In this document: in pieces, positions 45,746 to 54,471 of the stretch
Layout: every line of letters begins with the position of its first letter
Position numbering within the stretch: position 1 is the first letter of the stretch
Notes under the pieces: generated by a model
What the model was told of the DNA's origin: nothing
The model's input: the letters and a program-made list of their open reading frames with translations, nothing else
Database searches by the model: none
Position numbers and translations under genes: made by a program
DNA from: Thalassospira sp. MCCC 1A01428
GTDB taxonomy: Bacteria; Pseudomonadota; Alphaproteobacteria; Rhodospirillales; Thalassospiraceae
NCBI RefSeq assembly: GCF_002115825.1
Contig: NZ_JFJZ01000022.1
Location: 16,379-80,378, forward strand
Length of the DNA stretch: 64,000 bases
Reading direction: 5' to 3'

Positions 45746-45780
45746 AAAAAGCCGCCGGGAAATTCCTCCGGCGGCTTTTT
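45746..45780 (+). terminator. Intrinsic terminator after the helicase gene
   Basis: 13-bp perfect arms AAAAAGCCGCCGG / CCGGCGGCTTTTT with a 9-nt loop. It can act in both directions. Confidence 0.93.
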
Positions 45781-45915
45781 GCAATTAAATTCGTAATATT
45801 ACACAGTATTTAACAAGCACCCTGTCGTGGCATGTCACCATACAACTGTGTACGCGTCATAAGCCGGGAAATCACAAAGGCTGTCTAACGCCTGCTTCCA
45901 ACAGAAAAGATACAA

Positions 45916-46362
45916 TCAGACGGCTCTGAACAGCCCGGTTGGCAGTTTTCGCTCGGGGCGGCGTTTGCGCATCAGCTTTAACATGGTTTCAATCGAAATC
46001 GATTGCAGCGTGGCATAGGTGATGGCCTCGATCTCGTCCATGACCAGCGACAATGCGACACCGGCATTGGTTTCCTGTACAATCCCGTTCGATGGCCCTG
46101 CGCCAACCTCTTCAAATAATTCAACAACATCGAGCAAGGTTGTGCGTTTGGCATTACCGCAAAAACGGTACCCCCCCCCGGCCCCCCGAACCGATTCCAC
46201 CAGCCCGGCCCGGCCCAGATCGCGCAGCACCTTGGCCAAATGATTGGTCGAAATATTATAGCGCTCGGCAATTTCCGAAGCCGAAAGCTGACGTTGCGTA
46301 TCCTCTGCCAGTTCCAAAACCGCATATAGGGCAAATAATGTCGCTTTTTGCAGGGACATCAT
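45916..46362 (-). CDS. Rrf2-family regulator without the iron-sulfur cysteines
   Basis: 148 residues. Winged helix-turn-helix start MMSLQKATLFALYAVLELA and the recognition region ISTNHLAKVLRDLGRAGLVESVRGAGGGYRF are typical Rrf2. In IscR, NsrR and RirA three Cys around residues 90-110 bind a cluster; here that loop (EEVGAGPSNGIVQETNAG) has none, and the only Cys is at YRFCGN. It should therefore sense something else or nothing. It starts 4 bp after the GNAT gene stop, with GAGGAGGG ahead of it, so the two are co-transcribed. Confidence 0.92.
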   Translation of the reverse strand: MMSLQKATLFALYAVLELAEDTQRQLSASEIAERYNISTNHLAKVLRDLGRAGLVESVRGAGGGYRFCGNAKRTTLLDVVELFEEVGAGPSNGIVQETNAGVALSLVMDEIEAITYATLQSISIETMLKLMRKRRPERKLPTGLFRAV

Positions 46363-46365
46363 GGC

Positions 46366-46932
46366 TTAGCCCTCCTCTTCCATATCGGTTTCAAGCTGGA
46401 TAAAAGGCCCGGCCATCATTCCCTGGGCGCGGAAAAACGACATCAGGTCGGTAGCATCGCGCGGGATCATGGTGCGAACTTTTTGCACCCCGGCATGGCG
46501 GAAACATTTGCAAATCTCGCGATATAAAATTGTCCCAACGCCCCCCATGCGCAAATCAGGCTCGACGCTAACGGTGCCGACCCAGCCACACGGTACAGAA
46601 TTAAATTCCCACGACCGCACTTCACCAAAAATACAACCCAGCAAGGTATCGCCTTCTTCAGCAATCAGGAAAAAACGGCTGTCCTTGCGATTGCCGTAAC
46701 GTACGAACAGATCGTCCCAATAGTCGGGCTTACGCAAACCGGTGGTGCGTTCATCAAGATCGACAACGACCGGAAGATCTTCCTTCACGGCAGGCCGGAT
46801 ATTGATTTTATGATCGTCGATATGAACCAGGTTATAACCCGGTCTGTCTTGTGCTGCGTCCACCAAAACTGCCTTTCCTGTCCCGCTGGCACCCAAATGC
46901 CTCGGCGCCCGTATGCAGGAGATGTCGCCCAT
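46366..46932 (-). CDS. GNAT-family N-acetyltransferase, operon with the Rrf2 regulator
   Basis: 188 residues. The first 40 residues are atypical; the GNAT domain runs from NIRPAVKEDLPVVVDLDERT (about residue 44) to ATDLMSFFRAQGMMAGPF. The acetyl-CoA loop VSVEPDLRMGGVGTILYREI (near 120-140) has R-x-G-G-V-G, close to the R/Q-x-x-G-x-G/A consensus. Target unknown. First gene of a two-gene operon; a TAGTA-N6-TACTA site over the -10 suggests control by the co-transcribed Rrf2 protein. Confidence 0.88.
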   Translation of the reverse strand: MGDISCIRAPRHLGASGTGKAVLVDAAQDRPGYNLVHIDDHKINIRPAVKEDLPVVVDLDERTTGLRKPDYWDDLFVRYGNRKDSRFFLIAEEGDTLLGCIFGEVRSWEFNSVPCGWVGTVSVEPDLRMGGVGTILYREICKCFRHAGVQKVRTMIPRDATDLMSFFRAQGMMAGPFIQLETDMEEEG

Positions 46933-46947
46933 CTCAAATACGTAATT

Positions 46948-46963
46948 TAGTACGATTATACTA
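46948..46963 (-). promoter_or_regulatory. Probable operator over the GNAT-Rrf2 promoter
   Basis: Inverted repeat TAGTA-N6-TACTA. On the minus strand it includes a perfect -10 TATAAT (46960-46955), so a bound repressor would block it. The leader would be only about 15 nt. No good -35 is seen. Confidence 0.6.
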
Positions 46964-47443
46964 CACTGTCAGGATGGCAAGCAGCAATGATAAGTTCACC
47001 CCGTGCGGCGCCCAAAACACACCCGCAACGCGATGATACAGCAATTAACCGCATCCACGGCACAACTCTGCTTACCTTGGTTGCCCCGTTAATGTGCAAT
47101 AACGCTCATGCTGCTGCGCAGCAACACCTAAATGCAACCTGCACTGCAAAACGCCACTTTCCTGACCACAACCGCGCCCATTAGACGCAAATATTCCTAA
47201 AACATCCGAGGTCACGATTACGACCTGGCAATCAACTATGTGCGACATGCAAGCGGGGGGAACAATAACGTTTAACCAAACAGAATTAGCCGGAAAAACA
47301 ACGCAACGATTGACAGATGGGCGAAGTCATGGCTTATCGCGCCAAAGAGATTGCTGCGTAAAAACCGTCTTTCGGGCAAAAATTTTGCGCAGCCCGCCTG
47401 TTACAATCGATCAGTATTTTCGTCCAAGGGAGTGGGGCACGCC
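46964..47443. other. Intergenic region between the GNAT-Rrf2 operon and the AsnC-type gene
   Basis: 480 bp. A 12-bp palindrome TGCTGCGCAGCA lies near 47112. Short frames here (for example 46987-47184) lack ribosome sites and normal composition. It should contain the promoter of the Lrp/AsnC-type gene, but no convincing one is visible. Confidence 0.45.
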
Positions 47444-47923
47444 ATGGCGCGCAACGGTTTTGATGCAATTGACCGCAATATTCTTCGTGAAATTCAGGAA
47501 GATGGCCGCATCTCGATGGTCGAACTGGCCGACAAGGTTGGCCTGTCGGTGTCGCCGTGTTTGCGCCGATTGCGCAAGCTTGAAGAAAGTGGCGTTATTC
47601 GCAAATATGTCGCCTTGCTTGACCCCTCTCATCTGCATCTCGGGGTGAATGTTTTTGTCACCGTCTCCCTTACCCAGCATGACGAACCGTCACTTCGCCG
47701 GTTTGAAACCGCAGTGCAGCAACATCCCGAAATTGTCGATTGTTATGCAATGGTCGGCAATCAGGATTATATGATGCGGATTGTGGTTCAGGACCCCGCC
47801 GCCTATCAACGCTTCCTGTCCGAAGTGATGATGAAACTGCCAGGGGTTGCCAACATCAAATCCAGCTTTACCCTGCACGAAGTCAAAAACAGCACCCGCT
47901 TGCCAGTTCCGGAAACCGAATAA
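47444..47923 (+). CDS. Lrp/AsnC-family transcriptional regulator
   Basis: 159 residues. The N-terminal helix-turn-helix (DAIDRNILREIQEDGRIS, then ELADKVGLSVSPCLRRLRKLEESGVI) is followed by the RAM ligand domain (HPEIVDCYAMVGNQDYMMRIVV and ending LPGVANIKSSFTLHEVK). Family members bind amino acids and form octamers. Ligand and targets are unknown; it is transcribed toward, and convergent with, the MATE gene. ATG 47444 (GTGGGG and AAGGGAG upstream) is taken instead of the longer frame from 47351. Confidence 0.93.
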   Translation: MARNGFDAIDRNILREIQEDGRISMVELADKVGLSVSPCLRRLRKLEESGVIRKYVALLDPSHLHLGVNVFVTVSLTQHDEPSLRRFETAVQQHPEIVDCYAMVGNQDYMMRIVVQDPAAYQRFLSEVMMKLPGVANIKSSFTLHEVKNSTRLPVPETE

Positions 47924-48086
47924 GCCACCCTGTTCGGCCCGACCCCCCAAAATTATCCATTTCCAGCTGCAAAACACCGTGGAAATAGTTCCGACACAAA
48001 GCATGTCGTGAATTCATCGCATTTAAATGCAATGGCCCCGGTGCAATGCGCAAAACGCCATTAACATAGAATGCCCTACCCGGGTT

Positions 48087-49430
48087 CTAACCTTTGCCAA
48101 AGCTGGCGACATTGCGAGGGATAATGGTGGGGAACAACCCGGCCAAAGTTAACCCGCGCAACAGAAAAAACAGGTTAAATGCCGCCCACAGGGCATGATT
48201 ACTGTTCAGGACAACCGCGCCCCACGCAAAAACAGCAAACAATGCGACCGAACATAGCATCATATTGCGCCAGTGCCGGGTTTGCATTGCCCCTAGAAAC
48301 ACCCCGTCAAACTGAAACCCCAGCACGCCGGTTATGGGCAATAATATTGCCCATGGCAAATACTGATAAGCCGCGTCGCGTACGTCGTTAATGCTGGTTA
48401 ATCCATCAATAATTGGCACACCTAACACGGCAAAAACCAGCGCCATCGCACAGGCCGAAATCACTGCCCAGACGGTTGTTTTGCGCACGGCCCACAAAAA
48501 CTGTTTGCGTCGTTCCGCCCCATAGGCCTGCCCAACCAGGGTTTCAGCTGCATGAGCAAAACCATCCAGTGCGAATGACCCGAACATCAGAAAATTTTGC
48601 AAAACCGCATTTGCCGCCAGTGTCACCTCGCCAAACCGGGCGCTAAAACTGGTAAACAGCGCAAAGGCAGATGTCAGCGCCAACGTGCGAATAAAAATAT
48701 CGCCGTTCACCTTCATCAGGCGCAACAACTGGATGCGGTCAAACAATGCCACGTCACGCCAACGCCCGCCAAGCCGGGCCAGATGGGGTTGCATCAAAAA
48801 CCAGCCGAGTGCAACGCCGGAATAATCAGCAATCACAGTGGCCCCCGCCACCCCGCGCACGTCCCAGCCAAACCCCTGAACAAACAAAATATCCAGAATG
48901 ATATTAAGCGAATTCAAAACCACCTGAAAAATAAATACGGCGCGGCTGTCCCGCATCGCCAGCAACCAGCCCAACATGCAATATTGCATCAATGTTGCCG
49001 GAGAAGCCCAGATACGAACATGAAAATAATCGCGCGCAGCGGCCTCGACATCGGACGATGGCGCAATCAGGCGCATCGCCAGTTCGACAATAGGCCACTG
49101 CAAAACCATCACCAGCAACCCGGCAACAAGGGCAATCAAGGCACCACGGGCAAACACTGCCCGCACTTCACAGGCATCACGTCGGCCTGCAGCCTGCGCA
49201 GCTAGCCCCGTCGTCGCCATGCGCAGAAAGCCAAAGCTCCAGAACACATAACTGAAAATCAGGGCGCCAATTGCCACGGCCCCAATATAATGCGGACTAT
49301 CAAGATGGCCCACCACCGCTGTATCAACCGCACCTAACAATGGCACCGTCGCGTTTGACAGAATAATCGGCACCGTCAGTGCTAAAACACGGCGATCCCC
49401 CTTGCCCAACCAACGGCGAGAATTTGGCAT
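48087..49430 (-). CDS. MATE-family efflux transporter, DinF-like
   Basis: 447 residues, about twelve membrane helices. The start reads WLGKGDRRVLALTVPIILSNATVPLLGAVDTAVVGHL, the MATE N-lobe with the DinF-type D in helix 1; the halves repeat the fold (second from about residue 235). It exports cationic drugs or metabolites using Na+ or H+. ATG 49430 has GAGG six bases upstream; the longer frame to 49487 is not preferred. Divergent from the esterase across the DnaA-box region. Confidence 0.92.
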   Translation of the reverse strand: MPNSRRWLGKGDRRVLALTVPIILSNATVPLLGAVDTAVVGHLDSPHYIGAVAIGALIFSYVFWSFGFLRMATTGLAAQAAGRRDACEVRAVFARGALIALVAGLLVMVLQWPIVELAMRLIAPSSDVEAAARDYFHVRIWASPATLMQYCMLGWLLAMRDSRAVFIFQVVLNSLNIILDILFVQGFGWDVRGVAGATVIADYSGVALGWFLMQPHLARLGGRWRDVALFDRIQLLRLMKVNGDIFIRTLALTSAFALFTSFSARFGEVTLAANAVLQNFLMFGSFALDGFAHAAETLVGQAYGAERRKQFLWAVRKTTVWAVISACAMALVFAVLGVPIIDGLTSINDVRDAAYQYLPWAILLPITGVLGFQFDGVFLGAMQTRHWRNMMLCSVALFAVFAWGAVVLNSNHALWAAFNLFFLLRGLTLAGLFPTIIPRNVASFGKG

Positions 49431-49926
49431 TGCGACCTCATTACAGGTAAAAAGCAAATCAACGGGTGGGGTTTGTCCCAACCGCATTTGCGCATTTTTG
49501 AACTCTTGTCATTTTCATATCCTGCACCCGTGCCCTTGGCGAGATTTGATTGAAAAAACCCGCCTTACACAGATCAAAAATCATGAAATTTCAGGAAAAC
49601 GTTTGGGGATTGTGGGATGTATCCAATATCCCGTTCGGTGATTCATTTGTATCAACAGGTATAACTCCAACTGATTACCCACAAACTGTTATTTAATTAA
49701 ACGTATTTTCCACCTAAGGGTGTGAGCGAAAAATAACGTTTAATTGGCGTATATTACGCTCCACAACCATATAACTGCCAAAACATTGAGCATCTGCTCA
49801 GAAAATTTATCCACAATTTTATCCACAATCCGTATCAAATACCGGCCTTACAGGACAAATCCTTGCCCTTAACCCGCAGTTACGGCAGGGTGCATTTCAG
49901 TCTGACCCAGGTTTGGAAATACATTT
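49431..49926. other. AT-rich, dyad-rich intergenic region
   Basis: 496 bp between the divergent MATE and esterase genes, clearly richer in A and T than its surroundings. No open frame of quality. It contains the cluster of DnaA boxes and inverted repeats described at 49675-49827, which is more than two simple promoters would need. Confidence 0.7.
49675..49827. promoter_or_regulatory. Cluster of DnaA boxes and inverted repeats, origin-like or DnaA-regulated
   Basis: Two perfect DnaA boxes TTATCCACA at 49807-49815 and 49819-49827, same orientation, 12 bp apart. A one-mismatch box TTACCCACA lies at 49675-49683 and a weaker one at 49706-49714. Inverted repeats: AATTAAACGT / ACGTTTAATT (49695-49704 and 49736-49745), GCGTA-TAT-TACGC (49747-49759), TGAGCA-TC-TGCTCA (49787-49800). 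The function is unproven. Confidence 0.6.
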
Positions 49927-50622
49927 ATGTCGCAAATTACCCTTGAAGGACCCGTCGTTCCGGCGGCATCGGGAACCACCAAAAGCATTGTTATTTTTCT
50001 GCACGGATTTGGTGCCGATGGCAGCGATTTAATCGGCCTTGCCCCGGAACTGGCACCAGCCCTGCCTGATACGGTGTTTTATTCGCCCAACGCCCCCCAT
50101 CCTTGCGAAATGTCCCCCTTCGGCCGCCAGTGGTTCAGCCTGGCTTCCTATGACCCCGAATTTTTACGCCGCGATGCACACACCATGCCCACGGCCTTAA
50201 AGGCTCTGGCCGAAGGCGCACGTGAAAATACGGCATCGCTCGCAGGCTTCATCGACGAGGCCCTGATGCAACATCAACTTGATACCGGCAAACTTGCTCT
50301 GGTTGGTTTTTCACAAGGCACCATGATGGCGTTGCAACTCGGCCCGCGCTATCCGCAACAACTGGCCGGGATCGTCGGTTTTTCGGGTGCCCTTCTGGGC
50401 CATGATACCCTTGCACCTGAAATTGTTTCGCGCCCGCCCATTACCCTTATTCACGGCAGTGCGGACCCCGTTGTACCGGTTCAGGCATCACATATGGCGC
50501 AATCCGTGCTGGCCGAAAACGGCTTTGACGTCAGCTTGCACGAACGTCCGGGCCTGCCCCATGGAATCGACGGCGAAGGCCTCGCTATTGCCGCTAAGTT
50601 CCTAAAACAACACCTTTCCTGA
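49927..50622 (+). CDS. Phospholipase/carboxylesterase family hydrolase
   Basis: 231 residues, Abhydrolase_2 family. Triad: Ser in LVGFSQGTMMAL (near residue 118), Asp in LIHGSADPVVPV and His in GLPHGIDGEG. FLHGFGADGSDLIGLA is the oxyanion loop. Members hydrolyse carboxyl esters or lysophospholipids, in the cytoplasm here (no signal peptide). Single gene with its own terminator; upstream lies the DnaA-box cluster, 100 bp before the start. Confidence 0.93.
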   Translation: MSQITLEGPVVPAASGTTKSIVIFLHGFGADGSDLIGLAPELAPALPDTVFYSPNAPHPCEMSPFGRQWFSLASYDPEFLRRDAHTMPTALKALAEGARENTASLAGFIDEALMQHQLDTGKLALVGFSQGTMMALQLGPRYPQQLAGIVGFSGALLGHDTLAPEIVSRPPITLIHGSADPVVPVQASHMAQSVLAENGFDVSLHERPGLPHGIDGEGLAIAAKFLKQHLS

Positions 50623-50659
50623 CGGCGAACGGCCCGTCATCGTTTGTACCTGCCCGCCC

Positions 50660-50690
50660 AAAACCCGTCTGACGGCAGACGGGTTTTCTT
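50660..50690 (+). terminator. Intrinsic terminator after the esterase
   Basis: 12-bp perfect arms AAAACCCGTCTG / CAGACGGGTTTT with an ACGG loop, then CTTT. Confidence 0.9.
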
Positions 50691-50862
50691 TATCAATACA
50701 CTGTCTTCAGGGTTTTGCTGGAATGATGCCAGATCTAAACATTATTTTTCTCTAATAACTGCTACAATCGTATAGCTATCCTATATCAATTCCTGTCCGA
50801 ATGTGTCTATCCTATCCCGGGATTTTCAGAAGCCACAGCCTTCACAAAAAACGGGGACCGGG

Positions 50863-52560
50863 ATGTTGGGAAACATTAGGATCAGCACAAAAATCACACT
50901 CATATCAATTATCGCCCTTATCGCCCTGGTGGCATTTGCGATAATACAGCTTTCGGTGTTGCGCTCCGAACTGCTTGCCGACCGACAGGAAAAAATTAAA
51001 TCCGATACGGACGTTCTTGTCACAATGGCCGATGGTTTTCTGACCTATGCCGAGGAGGGCAATCTGTCTCGCGAAGACGCCATTGCCCTGTTTTACAAAA
51101 CCATCATGAAAAGCAGTTACGACAACGGCACCGGATATTTCTTCGCCTATACCCGCAAAGGCATTGCACGGGCGAATGGTGCCAGTCCGGCAACAGTTGG
51201 CAAGGACCTGTCAAACCTCAAGGACCCGACCGGCACCTATGTCGTTCAGGCGCTTATCAAGGCAGCTTCCCAGAAAGATGGTGGTTTTTTCACCTACCAA
51301 TGGCCAAAACCGGGTGAAGCCAAAGACGTCACCTTTGACAAACTTTCCTATGCACGCTCCCTGCCCTGGGGTGACGTAATTGGCACCGGCATTTACATTG
51401 ATGACGTTGACCGCGCCTTCTGGAACAATGCCAAGGTCGTGATGGGAATTGGCTCTGCCTTTTTACTGGTGCTGCTTGGCGCCGGATACCTGATCGGCCA
51501 CGACATTGTCGGGGCATTATCCAGGCTTTCCACCCGTATGACCGAAATTTCAGCAGGTCAACTTGATGACGAGGTTGAAGGCCAGGAGCGGCGCGACGAA
51601 GTGGGCCAAATGGCAACCACCGTTGTTACCTTCCGGGAACAGGCGATCCACAACCGCAAGCTTGAAGCCCGGCAGCGCGAAATTGAAATGCAGTCGGAAC
51701 AGCAACGCAAGGACGACATTCGCGCCATGGCGGATGCCCTTGACCAACGCGTAAAAGGTTTGATCCAGAATATCATTCGGTCAATTGGCAATATGAATAA
51801 TGCCATAACCGCGATGCAGACTGCAGCCAAAATGAATTGTGAGTTTTCAACCGCCGTTGCCACTGCCACCACCCAGACATCGGCCAATGTTCAAACAGTA
51901 TCTGCCGCCACAGAAGAACTAAGTGCGTCTTCTGACGAAATTGCCCAGCAAGTGACCCATTCAGCCACGGTATCGTCCAATGCAAACGCCGAGGCCATTC
52001 GCACCAATGCAACCGTTGCCGGCCTGTCCGAAGCGGCCCAGCGCATTGGCGACGTGGCGCAGTTGATTGGTGCCATCGCCGAACAAACCAACCTTTTGGC
52101 CCTGAATGCTACCATCGAAGCCGCCCGCGCCGGGGATGCAGGCAAGGGATTTGCCGTTGTTGCCGCCGAGGTGAAAAACCTTGCCAACCAAACGGCACGC
52201 GCAACCGAGGAAATCAACCAGCAAATTACATCGGTTCAAAATGAAACCGGCGATGCCGTAAAGGCCATCCATCGGATATCGGAGACCATTGCCCGCGTTG
52301 CCGAAAGCTCATCGGCAATTTCGGCCGCGGTTGAAGAACAACACGCTGCAATTGAAGAAATTTCGCGCAACGTGCAACAGGCGGCATATGGCACCCAGGA
52401 AGTCTCTGAACGGATAGACAGAGTGAATGAAAACGCAGGCAAGGTTTCAACCGAAACCGGCACCCTGGCGCAAAATGCGGAACAACTGGTAACCGAGGCA
52501 ACATCGCTGGAGCAGGCAATTGAAATGTTCCTGAGCGACCTTCGCACCAAAGCAGCCTGA
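50863..52560 (+). CDS. Methyl-accepting chemotaxis protein with a Cache sensor
   Basis: 565 residues. Helix 1 [22 protein letters not shown], then a single-Cache (sCache_2) periplasmic domain (residues 40-180, with [16 protein letters not shown] and [14 protein letters not shown]), helix 2 [20 protein letters not shown], a HAMP domain ([17 protein letters not shown]) and the signalling coiled coil with [20 protein letters not shown]. The ligand is probably a small organic acid or similar, as usual for such sensors. No C-terminal CheR-binding pentapeptide. I start at ATG 50863 rather than GTG 50803. No che genes are nearby. Confidence 0.95.
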   Translation: MLGNIRISTKITLISIIALIALVAFAIIQLSVLRSELLADRQEKIKSDTDVLVTMADGFLTYAEEGNLSREDAIALFYKTIMKSSYDNGTGYFFAYTRKGIARANGASPATVGKDLSNLKDPTGTYVVQALIKAASQKDGGFFTYQWPKPGEAKDVTFDKLSYARSLPWGDVIGTGIYIDDVDRAFWNNAKVVMGIGSAFLLVLLGAGYLIGHDIVGALSRLSTRMTEISAGQLDDEVEGQERRDEVGQMATTVVTFREQAIHNRKLEARQREIEMQSEQQRKDDIRAMADALDQRVKGLIQNIIRSIGNMNNAITAMQTAAKMNCEFSTAVATATTQTSANVQTVSAATEELSASSDEIAQQVTHSATVSSNANAEAIRTNATVAGLSEAAQRIGDVAQLIGAIAEQTNLLALNATIEAARAGDAGKGFAVVAAEVKNLANQTARATEEINQQITSVQNETGDAVKAIHRISETIARVAESSSAISAAVEEQHAAIEEISRNVQQAAYGTQEVSERIDRVNENAGKVSTETGTLAQNAEQLVTEATSLEQAIEMFLSDLRTKAA

Positions 52561-52596
52561 ACGGTCTGGCCTGTTAGAATTACGGCCAACAAATAA

Positions 52597-52626
52597 AAAA
52601 ACCACCGGCGCAATCCGGTGGTTTTT
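52597..52626 (+). terminator. Intrinsic terminator after the chemoreceptor gene
   Basis: 12-bp perfect arms AAAAACCACCGG / CCGGTGGTTTTT with a 6-nt loop. It is bidirectional and also faces the end of the DUF2155 operon. Confidence 0.92.
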
Positions 52627-52723
52627 TCATATTTGCGCATCCTTTGGCGTGTTGACCAAAAATATCAACATCTGCTCACACACGACGCTGATATGCAAAA
52701 CAGCGCGTTACGACACGGGTGTT

Positions 52724-53164
52724 TTAACCATTATTCTCCGGGGGCATCTCGTCTCCTGACGTCGGGCTTTCACCCGGCTCCAGACATTCCTTCACCCAGA
52801 CATCATAAACCGGGTGTTCCAGTGCCGACAGGCCAGGCGTTGAAGCAAACATCCAGCCATTAAAAACCTCGACATCGGTTTTATCTTCGGAACGATGATC
52901 AACAATTTCCAGAAAACCGGCACTTTCAGGCCGTTCTTCAGGTGGCGTGCGATAGCAGGCGTCAACCTTAATCGTCAATGACCCGAAATCAACACTTTGC
53001 CCGACCGGCACTTCGAAAGTCGAAATACGCGCCGTAATTTTATCAAGCCCCTGAAGCTGAGCGACATCAGCCTTGCGATAATCCAGCGCCGACGCGCCAG
53101 TCACCCCCGCCAGAACAAAACCGGTTGCAAGCGTACCTGTTACCAACAGGGATTTAACATTCAT
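52724..53164 (-). CDS. DUF2155 domain secreted protein
   Basis: 146 residues. Signal peptide SLLVTGTLATGFVLAGVTGASA, then the DUF2155 pattern LDKITARISTFEVPVGQSVDFGSL, CYRTPPEERPESAGFLEI and FNGWMFASTPGLSALEHPVYDVWV with its Cys pair. Periplasmic; function unknown, but across alphaproteobacteria it sits beside NDUFA12 and MlaD genes, as here. Its ATG overlaps the stop of the 80-residue gene by one base. Last gene of the block. Confidence 0.9.
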   Translation of the reverse strand: MNVKSLLVTGTLATGFVLAGVTGASALDYRKADVAQLQGLDKITARISTFEVPVGQSVDFGSLTIKVDACYRTPPEERPESAGFLEIVDHRSEDKTDVEVFNGWMFASTPGLSALEHPVYDVWVKECLEPGESPTSGDEMPPENNG

Positions 53165-53406
53165 CAGGATTTTTTCTCCGCCGTCCCATAGGGATTTTCA
53201 AGTTCCGCGACCACATCTCGCATAACGGCACGAAACTGCTCTTCGTCACATCCCATCAACAGGGCATCTTCAAGAGCGTCCTGCATCATTTCACGCAGTT
53301 CGACAAAATTCTCGTTCAGAACCTTGATTTTCTCGACGCAGGATAACGGCGCGCCATCAGGGTTATGCCAGGTTGGCATATCCGTTGTGATGTCTGACTT
53401 GCTCAT
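53164..53406 (-). CDS. Small acidic protein, unknown function
   Basis: 80 residues, hydrophilic and mainly one long helix (KIKVLNENFVELREMMQDALEDALLMG, then EEQFRAVMRDVVAELENPYG). No recognised domain. The stop overlaps the next start (TGATG), so it is translationally coupled to the DUF2155 gene; this makes a real gene likely despite its size. It may be a lineage-specific partner of the DUF2155/MlaD block. Confidence 0.75.
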   Translation of the reverse strand: MSKSDITTDMPTWHNPDGAPLSCVEKIKVLNENFVELREMMQDALEDALLMGCDEEQFRAVMRDVVAELENPYGTAEKKS

Positions 53407-53541
53407 AATCTGCTCCGCTCCATATCAGGGCATCAAAGGTTTACAGGGTAAACAGATGATGCTTCGTCAAAAGATGCAAACCAAACCGGGCCAAATCATG
53501 ACGATGTGCAAATCGTCACATCCCGGCCCGTCAAAACAGGC

Positions 53542-54033
53542 CTAGTTCCCTGCCGGGGCGGCCTGGGCATCGGCCTTGTCACCACCTGATGACTTATTCG
53601 AATAAATCACCTGGCCAATCAGCTCTTCAAGGTTTACCGACCCCTGAGTATACTCAACCGACCCGCCCGGCGGCAACATGTCAACATCTCCGCCAGGTTC
53701 CAGCGACACAAACTTGCCGCCCAGAAGCCCGTCAGAAGCAATTTTCGCAGCACTGTCGGTCGGTAATTCCACATCGGACCGGATTTTCATGTGGATCACG
53801 GCCATATAGGTTTTCGGATCAAGCTCTTGCGATACAACCGAACCGACCTTGACGCCGGAAATCCGCACATCATTGCCCGTTGCCAGGCCATCAATGCGGT
53901 TAAAGCTGGCATTCAGCTCGTACCCGCCCTCAACCGAGCGCAACCCTGCACGGGAATAGGAAAAAACAGCGAAAGCGACCGCAACGCAAATAACTGCGCC
54001 ACCTGCCAGTGTCTCGACCAGCCTGTTGCTCAT
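53542..54033 (-). CDS. mlaD: MlaD-like lipid-transport protein
   Basis: 163 residues. One N-terminal membrane helix (GGAVICVAVAFAVFSYSRAG) and an MCE domain (YELNASFNRIDGLATGNDVRISGVKVGSVV, then LPTDSAAKIASDGLLGGKFVSLEPG). MlaD forms a periplasmic hexamer in the MlaFEDB machine that moves phospholipids between the membranes. No mlaE/F/B genes accompany it here, so partners must be elsewhere. Start ATG 54033 (MSNRLVETL) is favoured; 54045 and 54093 are alternatives. Downstream of the NDUFA12-type gene. Confidence 0.92.
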   Translation of the reverse strand: MSNRLVETLAGGAVICVAVAFAVFSYSRAGLRSVEGGYELNASFNRIDGLATGNDVRISGVKVGSVVSQELDPKTYMAVIHMKIRSDVELPTDSAAKIASDGLLGGKFVSLEPGGDVDMLPPGGSVEYTQGSVNLEELIGQVIYSNKSSGGDKADAQAAPAGN

Positions 54034-54108
54034 ACCTTGTTCCATCCTTGCAATAATGTCGCATAATACCCGTTTAAAACGGGCCTGATCCAAAATCCGG
54101 GCTGAAAA

Positions 54109-54471
54109 TCAGCCTTCCGGTGTCCATGACTGATAATCGCCAGTGGCCTTGGCACGTTGCCCACCCTGGTAATCATGGCCCTTGGGGCGATAGGCATGTT
54201 TGGTGCCTGTCAGATTTGGCTGATGGTCTTTTTGCCAGTCATAACGGTCTTCCGCTTTTTCCGACAGCGGCGCATCAAGGGTATAATGCAGCCATGCATG
54301 CCATTCAGCCGGCACCTTGGAGCCTTCGTCGATGCCCTTATAGATCACCCAACGCTTTGCTTTACGGCCCTGCGCGGCCTTTTTTTCGGTATAGTAAACA
54401 TTACCATAACGGTCTTCGCCAACGCGCTTGCCAAACAGCGAAGTAAAGATACGGGTCCCGACGGTGGCCAT
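54109..54471 (-). CDS. NADH:ubiquinone oxidoreductase accessory subunit NDUFA12
   Basis: 120 residues. VGEDRYGNVYYTEKK, RWVIYKGIDEGSKVPAEWHAWLHY and the end THAYRPKGHDY-like (KHAYRPKGHDYQGGQR, then GDYQSWTPEG) are the B17.2/NDUFA12 family. It is one of the complex I accessory subunits shared by alphaproteobacteria and mitochondria, attached near the matrix/cytoplasmic arm. GGAGAGA lies about nine bases before ATG 54471. First gene of the block with mlaD, the 80-residue gene and DUF2155. Confidence 0.95.
   Translation of the reverse strand: MATVGTRIFTSLFGKRVGEDRYGNVYYTEKKAAQGRKAKRWVIYKGIDEGSKVPAEWHAWLHYTLDAPLSEKAEDRYDWQKDHQPNLTGTKHAYRPKGHDYQGGQRAKATGDYQSWTPEG

Noticed and set aside
46987..47184. 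Small frame that could look like a secreted peptide
   Set aside because: The ribosome site is weak and the sequence (His/Ala/Thr-rich) has no proper signal peptide.
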